Assembly (NCBI GenBank): GCA_020347545.1
Contig: CP070731.1
Location: 292,571-299,364, forward strand
Source: Flavobacteriaceae bacterium
GTDB taxonomy: Bacteria > Bacteroidota > Bacteroidia > Flavobacteriales > Flavobacteriaceae
DNA length: 6,794 nt
Reading direction: 5' to 3'
Shown here: positions 1 through 6,539 of the stretch, one piece after another
How positions within the stretch are numbered: the stretch's first letter is position 1
Layout of the letters: each line of letters starts with the position of its first letter
Made by a program: the position numbers and the translations under genes
The notes under the pieces: generated by a model
The model's database searches: none
What the model was told of the DNA's origin: nothing
Seen by the model: only the letters and a program-made list of their open reading frames with translations

Positions 1-3000
1 CCTTTTTTCTATCTAATGACCGAGCTGTCTCTCAGGAACAGATTGGACGGCCCTTAATTACAAATTATTCCTATAAGGACTACAATAGTGCTCCGATAAA
101 CTGGTGGGCACTTGAAGACAAAAACGGAGTCATGTATTTTGCCAACAATGGTGGTGTGCTTCAATACGATGGTGTCAATTGGGTGGAGATAGATGGAACG
201 GGTGGTGCACGATGTCTGGTACAAGACGAAAATGAAGTTATCTATGTTGGTCGTGAAGGTGACTTCGGTTATCTGGAAAGATTATCCAACGGGGATTTAA
301 AATACGTTTCTTTTGAGGATAAAATCCCTGAGGAATTCAAAGAATTTCAAACTGTATGGGAGGTTGATTTGTATAAAGGACGTATTATTTTCAGGACCAA
401 TACACGTTTGTATTGTTGGGATGGTGAGACTATCAAAGTTATCGAATCAGAAGACGATTATCATGTAGGAAAAATTGTTGATGACACCTATTATTTAAGA
501 ATCTGGAACCGCGGGCTTTGCTATTTAACAGAAGAAGATACCTTTGAAGTTGTTCCAGGTGGAGAAAAATTTGCAGATGAGCGCATCTATCTTATGCTAC
601 CCTATGATGATGAAAAAATGCTGGTTGGAACAAGAACCCAAGGATTTTTTATTTATGACGGAAAAAACTTTGTTCCTTTCAAAACAGAAATTGATGATCT
701 GATAGGCTCCAGTCTATATCTTCCCGGAACGGCTTTGGAAAATGGAAATTTCTTGATTAACACCTTTTCCAATGGAGCCTACCTGATCGATCATCAGGGA
801 AAATTAATTCAAAAATATACAACAGATAATGGTCTTCAGGATGGAGCCGTTGATTATACGTATCTGGATTCTCGCAATGTCATGTGGCTTATGCTTTTTA
901 ATGGAATTTCAAGTATCAATTTGAATACTTCAATGACACTCATTGATGCGAACATGGGGCTGCCATCAAATATTGTTCATAGGATATACAAACATAATGA
1001 CATACTCTATTTAGGAACTAATAATGGAATATATTACATAAAAGATAGGGAAAAGAAAGTGAAATATCTGGAGGGAACTACCGGACAGTCACGAGGTTTT
1101 GCCGAATATAACAACAGGCTTTATGCAGGAACAGGAGATTTAGGCCTTATCGAAATAAAAGGCGAAACCTGGAGCTACGTGAAAAGAAGCATAAACTATG
1201 ATTTTAGAGTGAATGGGATTCAGTTTTCTGAAAACGATCCGAAAAGACTATACGTCACTCATAATCAAGGATTTTCAAGTATGTATTTCAACGATAATAA
1301 AAAGCAACTTGAACTCGAAAGTAACACAGAAGATCTAAATATTCGTACATTCCGGGATATAGAAGAAGACGTCGATGGCTATCTCTGGCTCGAGGGTGAG
1401 GAAGAGGGAGAAATTAGGCGTCTGAAACCTACAATTGTGAATGGAAAGATGGATCTTTCCAACCTGAATTTTGAGGTATTGGATCACAAAAATGGAGTTC
1501 CGTCTGAGGGTCTTGGATTTTGGAAACATGATGATGAAATTCATTTTTTCAATGGCCGAAATGACAGTACTTTTATGTATCTTTTTAATAAGGAAACCTT
1601 AAAATTTGAAGAGACTGAATTTTACTATATGGACCTGGACACCATTGATGGTGATGGAATTCTAAAACCATGGAAGGATGATGACGGAAAGATATGGTTC
1701 AGGGTAAACGGGCAAATTGTGATTAGTGAAAAAGGTGAAGATGGTGAATACAAGATGAATTCTAGCGCTTTTCAGGAATTCAGAAATATAAACCTTTGGG
1801 GAATCGTTCCGGAAAAACCAAAGCCTGACGGAACCCGTGTTGTATGGCTAAATAGTCCGGATGGCGTTTTCAGATATCAGGGTAAGCTTGAGAAATCAAG
1901 TATTCCTGACTTTAAAACTTTAATTCGAAGCGTAAAAATGACAGGGGATTCCCTCTTATACGCAGGAGGAATAGATCTGGAGAAAAAAATACAGATTCCC
2001 TTCGAAAACAACAACGTGAATATAGGATTTGCAGCCCCTCTTTTCATTGCTCAAGATGAAATACAATACAAAACTTTTCTTGAAGGCCTGGATGCGGAAT
2101 GGTCCGAATGGAGCAAACAGACCTCACGTGAATATATAAATCTTCCTCCAGGGAAATACGCCTTTAAAGTGAAATCAAAAAACCAGTTTGGAAGTGAAAC
2201 TGAAGAAGCCGTTATTGATTTCAGTATAGTCCCTCCATGGTATAAAACCTGGTGGGCCTATATTCTTTATGGTCTAGGATTCCTTCTATTGGTTTACGCC
2301 ATTGTAAGATCGAGAACCAGAATACTCGTGAATCAGCGAAAAGCCTTAGAAGATAAAGTTGAAGAAAGAACGGCTGAGGTAAATCAAAGACTCGAAGAAC
2401 TTGCTACCGTAAATGATGTAAGTCAGGCGCTCACACAAAAGCTTGAATTGGGTGAACTGATAAAAATGGTAGGCGAACAGATGAAAAATTTGTTTAAATC
2501 AGATATCACCTATCTGGCCATTCTTGACAAAGACAAAAAGATGATCAATTTCCCCTATCAGGATGGTGATTCCATGCCACCGATGAAATATGGAGAAGGA
2601 CTTACTTCCAGTATTATCAAAACTGGAGAGTCTTTGCTGATCAATCAGGATAAGGATATTTCGGCCACATATGACAAAATCGGTGTGGAGCGAACCGGGA
2701 AAAATGTAATGTCCTATTTAGGAGTGCCCATTCCTGTTGAAGATACTATTATTGGTGTTTTAAGCGTTCAGAGTACCAAACAGGCAAGCCGTTTTACTCA
2801 AGAAGACGAAAGATTATTAAGTACCATCGCTATCAATGTTGGTGTTGCACTCCATAATGCTGAGCTTTACGAAGAAGCAAAAGAGGCCAAGGCAAAAGCT
2901 GAGGATGCCAATGAGGCCAAGTCTGCATTTTTATCAACGGTGAGCCACGAATTGAGAACTCCTCTGACTTCGGTTCTGGGATTTGCAAAAATTATTCGAA

Positions 3001-4331
3001 AAAGACTCGAAGACAAAATCTTTCCTTCCGTGAATGTAGAAGATCAGAAGATTAAGAGAACCATGAAACAGGTTAGTGAAAACCTTAATGTTGTAGTTTC
3101 AGAGGGAGAGCGATTAACCAATTTAATTAATGATGTCCTGGATCTGGCAAAAATTGAATCCGGGCGTATGGAATGGCATTTACGACCTGTCTTTTTGCAG
3201 GATGTCATTAGCAGGGCCATTGCAAGTACCTCGGCTTTATTTGAAGAGAAGAAATTGAAACTGAAAACCAATATCAGTCCCGACCTCCCAATTGTCAGTG
3301 CTGATGAAGACAAACTGATTCAGGTAGTGATCAACCTGTTATCCAATGCTGTAAAATTTACGGACAAAGGAAAAGTTAGTATTGAGGCCTATTTAGACAA
3401 TGGGCAGATCATGGTGGAGGTTCAGGATACCGGAATTGGAATAGCAGAAGAAGACAAGCATAAAATCTTTGAACGTTTTCGTCAGGCTGGAGATACATTG
3501 ACCGATAAACCTAAAGGAACCGGACTTGGTTTACCCATATGTAGAGAGATTATTGAACATCATGGAGGTATAATCTGGATGAAAAGTGAGCACGGAGTAG
3601 GCAGCTCCTTCTTCTTTACGATTCCTACTATGGGAGAATCAGGAGCTGAACAACCTATTCAGCTTGATCGTATCTTGAATAGTCTTAAAAAGCAAATTAA
3701 ACATTCTTCCCTATCGGATGTTAAAAATGTTCCAACAATACTGGTAGTAGATGATGATACTCCGATCCGATCCTTATTAAGGCAAGAACTGGGAGATGCC
3801 GGTTATCAGGTAAAAGAGGCCGCAAATGGTAAGGCTGCACTGGACATGGTCCGTTTGTCAAAACCGGATTTAATAATTCTGGATGTGATGATGCCTGAAA
3901 TAAATGGTTTTGATGTTGCCGCAGTACTCAAAAATGATCCCGCTACGATGGATATTCCAATTATCATTCTATCCATTGTTCAGGATAAGGAACGTGGGCT
4001 TAAAATTGGTGTGGACAGGTACCTCACCAAACCCATCAATACGGAACAGCTTTTTCATGAAGTTGACGAACTCCTGGAACAGGGTGTTTCCAAGAAAAAA
4101 GTACTTGTTGTGGATGAAGATGCCACAGCAGTGAAAACACTCTCAGATGTGCTGAGCGCCAGAGGCTATAAAGTCATGGAAAGCGATCCAAAACAATTAA
4201 TTGAAACGGCAACAGAATCCAAACCAGATATTATCATGCTAAATTCTGTATTCGATGCCAATCAAAAAATGATCAAGGATCTGAAAAAGCAGAAAGGCAT
4301 GGAAAATACAATGTTTTTCATTTACGAATAA
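1..4331 (+). CDS. Propeller-type hybrid sensor histidine kinase with GAF, intact receiver and truncated pseudo-receiver (5' partial)
   Basis: Membrane sensor kinase; 1442 residues are visible. The frame (codons from base 3) has no stop at the window start, and residues before the ATG at 132 (GRPLITNYS, NWWALEDKNG) match the usual opening of two-component propeller proteins, so the true start lies upstream. Domains by base position: beta-propeller blades to about 1900 (repeats such as YFANNGGVLQYDG and LYLGTNNGIYYI); Y_Y_Y domain about 2058-2240 (LPPGKY, VPPWYKTWW); one membrane helix about 2250-2306; coiled coil; GAF about 2400-2865; HisKA with phospho-acceptor His at 2946 (SHELRTPL); HATPase_c with N box 3333-3347 (NLLSN), G1 box from 3426 (DTGIGI) and G2 box from 3516 (GTGLGL); receiver 3729-4080 with acidic DDD 3750-3758, phospho-Asp 3882, Ser 3972 and Lys 4029; a degenerate receiver 4092-4328. 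The propeller is expected to be periplasmic and the kinase part cytoplasmic. There is no HTH or AraC output domain. The ligand is unknown. Kinase function is very sure; signal and target are inferred. Confidence 0.96.
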   Translation, partial: FFLSNDRAVSQEQIGRPLITNYSYKDYNSAPINWWALEDKNGVMYFANNGGVLQYDGVNWVEIDGTGGARCLVQDENEVIYVGREGDFGYLERLSNGDLKYVSFEDKIPEEFKEFQTVWEVDLYKGRIIFRTNTRLYCWDGETIKVIESEDDYHVGKIVDDTYYLRIWNRGLCYLTEEDTFEVVPGGEKFADERIYLMLPYDDEKMLVGTRTQGFFIYDGKNFVPFKTEIDDLIGSSLYLPGTALENGNFLINTFSNGAYLIDHQGKLIQKYTTDNGLQDGAVDYTYLDSRNVMWLMLFNGISSINLNTSMTLIDANMGLPSNIVHRIYKHNDILYLGTNNGIYYIKDREKKVKYLEGTTGQSRGFAEYNNRLYAGTGDLGLIEIKGETWSYVKRSINYDFRVNGIQFSENDPKRLYVTHNQGFSSMYFNDNKKQLELESNTEDLNIRTFRDIEEDVDGYLWLEGEEEGEIRRLKPTIVNGKMDLSNLNFEVLDHKNGVPSEGLGFWKHDDEIHFFNGRNDSTFMYLFNKETLKFEETEFYYMDLDTIDGDGILKPWKDDDGKIWFRVNGQIVISEKGEDGEYKMNSSAFQEFRNINLWGIVPEKPKPDGTRVVWLNSPDGVFRYQGKLEKSSIPDFKTLIRSVKMTGDSLLYAGGIDLEKKIQIPFENNNVNIGFAAPLFIAQDEIQYKTFLEGLDAEWSEWSKQTSREYINLPPGKYAFKVKSKNQFGSETEEAVIDFSIVPPWYKTWWAYILYGLGFLLLVYAIVRSRTRILVNQRKALEDKVEERTAEVNQRLEELATVNDVSQALTQKLELGELIKMVGEQMKNLFKSDITYLAILDKDKKMINFPYQDGDSMPPMKYGEGLTSSIIKTGESLLINQDKDISATYDKIGVERTGKNVMSYLGVPIPVEDTIIGVLSVQSTKQASRFTQEDERLLSTIAINVGVALHNAELYEEAKEAKAKAEDANEAKSAFLSTVSHELRTPLTSVLGFAKIIRKRLEDKIFPSVNVEDQKIKRTMKQVSENLNVVVSEGERLTNLINDVLDLAKIESGRMEWHLRPVFLQDVISRAIASTSALFEEKKLKLKTNISPDLPIVSADEDKLIQVVINLLSNAVKFTDKGKVSIEAYLDNGQIMVEVQDTGIGIAEEDKHKIFERFRQAGDTLTDKPKGTGLGLPICREIIEHHGGIIWMKSEHGVGSSFFFTIPTMGESGAEQPIQLDRILNSLKKQIKHSSLSDVKNVPTILVVDDDTPIRSLLRQELGDAGYQVKEAANGKAALDMVRLSKPDLIILDVMMPEINGFDVAAVLKNDPATMDIPIIILSIVQDKERGLKIGVDRYLTKPINTEQLFHEVDELLEQGVSKKKVLVVDEDATAVKTLSDVLSARGYKVMESDPKQLIETATESKPDIIMLNSVFDANQKMIKDLKKQKGMENTMFFIYE
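4092..4328 (+). other. C-terminal pseudo-receiver domain of the hybrid kinase
   Basis: After a short linker (SKKK) the kinase begins a second receiver fold: beta-1 plus acidic pocket (VLVVDED), an alpha-1-like stretch, a GYKV strand and the beta-3 strand PDIIML. The residue at the phospho-acceptor position is Asn (codon 4242-4244) where receivers have Asp (compare ILDVMMP in the first receiver at 3879). The chain stops at the end of beta-4 (FFIYE), so the conserved Thr/Ser, the beta-5 Lys and the last two helices are missing. It cannot be phosphorylated in the normal way. It could be a docking or dimerisation module, or a decaying duplicate; the sequence alone does not decide. Confidence 0.8.
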
Positions 4332-4345
4332 AAACCAACTTAACC

Positions 4346-4357
4346 GAAAAAATAAAA
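4346..4357 (+). promoter_or_regulatory. A-rich translation-initiation region of the stand-alone receiver gene
   Basis: The 26-base gap between the kinase stop (4329-4331) and the next ATG (4358) has no purine-rich Shine-Dalgarno motif. It has an A-rich run ending in taaaa directly before ATG. This is the usual look of translation starts in Bacteroidota, which often do without Shine-Dalgarno pairing. It supports ATG 4358 as the start. There is no room here for a terminator or a convincing promoter, so the gene is read through from the kinase gene. Confidence 0.4.
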
Positions 4358-4735
4358 ATGGAACAGAAATTATTAATTGTTGATGACGAATCGCATATCA
4401 GAATGCTAATCGAACAAACACTGGAAGATCTCGAGGATGAAGGGGTAGAACTCTTGTTCGCAGAAAATGGTGAACAGGCACTTGAATTGATCCAAAAAGA
4501 GGAGCCTAATCTGGTTTTCCTGGATGTAATGATGCCAAAAATGAATGGCATGGAGGTCTGTTATAAAGTAAAAAAAGAACTCAACCTTTCTCATGTTTAT
4601 ATCATCCTGCTTACTGCAAAAGGTCAGGAGGTTGACAGGCAGAAAGGGCTCGAAATGGGAGCCGACCGCTACATGACAAAGCCTTTTGACCCTGATGAAA
4701 TGTTATCTGTTGCTGAAGAAGTACTGAAACGATAA
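4358..4735 (+). CDS. Stand-alone receiver-domain response regulator (CheY-like, no output domain)
   Basis: Encodes 125 residues, the length of one receiver domain with nothing added. All conserved positions are present: acidic residues D9 and D10, phospho-acceptor D56 (FLDVMMP), switch T86 (LLTAK) and K108 (MTKPF). It should therefore be phosphorylated at D56 and signal by protein-protein contact instead of DNA binding. It follows the hybrid kinase by 26 bases and precedes the cyclase gene by a single base, so the natural phosphodonor is the upstream kinase and the natural target is the downstream cyclase; both links are inferred from position. It could also be a phosphate sink or the middle step of a relay, but no Hpt domain is visible in the window. 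The receiver identity is certain; the partner assignment is not. Confidence 0.96.
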   Translation: MEQKLLIVDDESHIRMLIEQTLEDLEDEGVELLFAENGEQALELIQKEEPNLVFLDVMMPKMNGMEVCYKVKKELNLSHVYIILLTAKGQEVDRQKGLEMGADRYMTKPFDPDEMLSVAEEVLKR

Positions 4736-4736
4736 A

Positions 4737-6434
4737 ATGACGAGTCCTGATAAAAAAATAAGGAATAAATCCAGAGCCCTGAAGCACATTTTAAAAGATG
4801 TTAAAATCAGGGATCTTTTACTCTCTTTATCCGATGAATTAAGTCTCGAATTCTCTATTGCGGATTCTAATAGTGTAATCCTTTGGGGTGAACATAATAA
4901 CTACTCGAAAGAGTTTCAACTCATTCATAAAAACGTTCATTTTGCCACGCTTTATTCCGAAAATGATTCGTGTAAGATCATTGAGGAGCTACTTGCCTCA
5001 CTTGTAAACAAAGAGCTGGAAAAGAAAAATATTGGAAATGAAGTTCTTGGCCTGTACAGGGAAATAAATATGATCTATGACTTTAGTGAAAAGCTATCTG
5101 AAATCATTGATGAAAAATCAATTGCTGAAATGGCTTTAAGTGAAGCGTCACAGATTCTAGATACAACTCATGGTTTGTTCCTGCTTCATGATACGGACAG
5201 TGATCGTGTTATTATTCTTTCTTCTTTTGGAAAGGACCCTGAGCGAGAAAAAAATATTAAAGAACAAAACCATCTCCTGAAAGAACTGATAATAAGAGGA
5301 ACCTCATCTATTGTAAGTAAGGAGGTCATTGAAAAGAATCCGGCGCTAAGACATCTTAAAGCAATGATGTATGCGCCTCTAAAGGTTAAAAATAAAACCC
5401 TTGGAATGGTCATTTTAGGACACGATCAGGAAAAAGAGTACAGAGCTGCCGAATTGAAATTACTTACGACCATTGCTTCCCAATCTGCGGTTGCCATTGA
5501 AGGAGCTCATCTTTATCAGAAGGGGCTAAAAGCCGCTAAAGAAAGAGAGGACGCCATAAAAAGAATCCATAATGTGAGTCAAAAGTTTGTCCCCACAGAA
5601 TTTATTAAATCACTGGGGAAAAACAGGTTGACAGAGGTCTCTCTTGGCGACCTGACGGAAAAGGAAGTAACTGTAATGTTTGTGGATATCAGAGAATTCA
5701 CCAGTATTTCCGAGAATTTGAGCCCTAAGGATAACTTCCTGTTTATCAATGCTTTTAATAAACGAATGGGTCCGATCATTCGTAAGAATAATGGTTTTAT
5801 CATGCAATATCTAGGCGATGGTTTTATGGCACTGTTTCCAGATGGGTCGCAGAATGCCCTGCGAGCTTCTGTTGAAATGCATAAATCACTGGAAGGATAC
5901 AATAAGATCAGAAAACAAAAGGACAGGGCGCCAGTTAAAGTTGGCATTGGAATGCAGAATGGTAACCTGATCATGGGAATTACCGGTGACGTGGAAAGAC
6001 TTGATGCAGCGATCATTTCAGACACCGTGAATACAGCTTCCAGAATTGAAGGTTTATCAAAGCACTTTTCAACCTCTATCCTGATGACGGAAAAATGTTT
6101 GAACAATTTGTCAAACCCAGAAGAATTTGTGTTTCGCTACCTTGGGCCGGTACAGGTAATAGGAAAACAAAAACCGATCAAATTATACGAATGCATCAAC
6201 GGTGACCACGACTCCTTATTTGAGCATAAATCAAAAACCCTGGGTACTTTTGACGAAGGCATGAAACTTTATTTTAACAGGGAATTTGCGATGGCGGCCG
6301 TTACCTTCCAAAAGATTTATAAACAAAATAAAAAAGATCTTACGGCAAAATTATTCCTCAACAGGGCTGCACATCTCATTACTGAAGAAATAGATGAGGA
6401 CTGGAAAGGAGTTCAGTCCATGACGAAGAAATAA
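4737..6434 (+). CDS. GAF-domain class III adenylate/guanylate cyclase with TPR-like tail
   Basis: Predicted soluble enzyme of 565 residues converting ATP (or GTP) to the cyclic 3',5'-nucleotide; no signal peptide or membrane helix. Layout: residues 1-110, a small mixed domain of unclear family, possibly PAS-like, ending in LGLYREIN; GAF about 111-260; helical linker about 261-290; cyclase homology domain about 305-485; C-terminal tail about 495-555 resembling one or two TPR helices (FDEGMKLYFNREF). Catalytic residues seen: metal aspartates D317 (FVDIREFT) and D361 (LGDGFMALF), transition-state N432 and R436 (VNTASR). The two substrate-selecting positions hold Gln357 and Ala425 instead of the Lys and Asp/Thr usual in adenylate cyclases, so ATP versus GTP preference is open. 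The GAF lacks a recognisable NKFDE cyclic-nucleotide motif. The ATG lies one base after the stop of the receiver gene (taaaATG), implying translational coupling and shared control. Confidence 0.95.
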   Translation: MTSPDKKIRNKSRALKHILKDVKIRDLLLSLSDELSLEFSIADSNSVILWGEHNNYSKEFQLIHKNVHFATLYSENDSCKIIEELLASLVNKELEKKNIGNEVLGLYREINMIYDFSEKLSEIIDEKSIAEMALSEASQILDTTHGLFLLHDTDSDRVIILSSFGKDPEREKNIKEQNHLLKELIIRGTSSIVSKEVIEKNPALRHLKAMMYAPLKVKNKTLGMVILGHDQEKEYRAAELKLLTTIASQSAVAIEGAHLYQKGLKAAKEREDAIKRIHNVSQKFVPTEFIKSLGKNRLTEVSLGDLTEKEVTVMFVDIREFTSISENLSPKDNFLFINAFNKRMGPIIRKNNGFIMQYLGDGFMALFPDGSQNALRASVEMHKSLEGYNKIRKQKDRAPVKVGIGMQNGNLIMGITGDVERLDAAIISDTVNTASRIEGLSKHFSTSILMTEKCLNNLSNPEEFVFRYLGPVQVIGKQKPIKLYECINGDHDSLFEHKSKTLGTFDEGMKLYFNREFAMAAVTFQKIYKQNKKDLTAKLFLNRAAHLITEEIDEDWKGVQSMTKK

Positions 6435-6451
6435 CATATTTATCATTCAAA

Positions 6452-6466
6452 CTGTAACAATTACAG
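6452..6466. repeat. Perfect 6-bp inverted repeat with 3-base spacer, 18 bases after the cyclase stop
   Basis: CTGTAA-CAA-TTACAG is an exact inverted repeat. As RNA it could form a 6-bp stem with a 3-base loop, but no T-run follows, so it is a poor intrinsic terminator. As DNA it has the shape of a small dimeric operator upstream of the GIN gene. An inverted repeat this short can arise by chance in AT-rich sequence. Confidence 0.3.
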
Positions 6467-6480
6467 GAAAGTTAAATCTA

Positions 6481-6488
6481 TAAATATG
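6481..6488 (+). promoter_or_regulatory. Weak candidate for a Bacteroidota -7 promoter element
   Basis: TAAATATG differs by one base from the Bacteroidota sigma-ABfrA -7 element TAnnTTTG and lies 48 bases before the GIN gene start. No clear -33 TTTG element is visible at the right distance upstream, so this is a weak candidate. The GIN gene may instead be read from the upstream operon. Confidence 0.15.
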
Positions 6489-6539
6489 AACCCGGTCAAA
6501 AGTTTACCGGTGAAATTCATTTTAAATGTAGCCTTATGA
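6486..6539 (+). CDS. Possible 17-residue mini-ORF whose TGA overlaps the next ATG
   Basis: An ATG at 6486 opens a 17-codon frame (MNPVKSLPVKFILNVAL) that ends in TGA at 6537-6539. This stop overlaps the ATG of the GIN-domain gene (6536-6538) in the classic ATGA arrangement. It could be a leader peptide that couples translation, but it is short and could be chance. The inverted repeat at 6492-6510 lies inside it. No homology is recognised. Confidence 0.2.
   Translation: MNPVKSLPVKFILNVAL
6492..6510. repeat. Short GC-rich inverted repeat ahead of the GIN gene
   Basis: CCGGT at 6492-6496 pairs with ACCGG at 6506-6510 around a 9-base loop, and two further A-T pairs are possible inside after one mismatch. 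It stands out as the most GC-rich spot of the gap. A TTTT run occurs only about ten bases later (6520-6523), so it is at best a weak terminator for the cyclase operon. It could also be an operator or an RNA hairpin 25 bases before the next start codon. Confidence 0.3.

Noticed and set aside
2400..2865. GAF domain of the kinase as a cyclic-nucleotide sensor giving feedback from the cyclase product
   Set aside because: No NKFDE-type motif is seen in this GAF or in the cyclase GAF, so product binding cannot be supported from sequence.
3044..3313. 89-residue minus-strand frame opposite the HisKA/HATPase region
   Set aside because: It is antisense to highly conserved kinase coding sequence; no promoter or start context supports it.
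3904..4134. 76-residue plus-strand frame within the kinase receiver
   Set aside because: It overlaps the intact receiver domain in another frame and has no family-like features; it is a shadow frame.
4318..4594. Two minus-strand frames (77 and 62 residues) opposite the receiver gene
   Set aside because: Both sit opposite a complete, conserved CheY-like gene, and their translations are low-complexity or without features.
5579..6106. 175-residue open frame on the minus strand inside the cyclase gene
   Set aside because: It lies wholly opposite the cyclase catalytic domain, whose plus-strand motifs are unmistakable. The minus-strand translation shows no recognisable domain.
6492..6523. Intrinsic terminator for the cyclase operon
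   Set aside because: The stem is only 5 bp and the T-run is short and about ten bases away; kept as an inverted repeat only.
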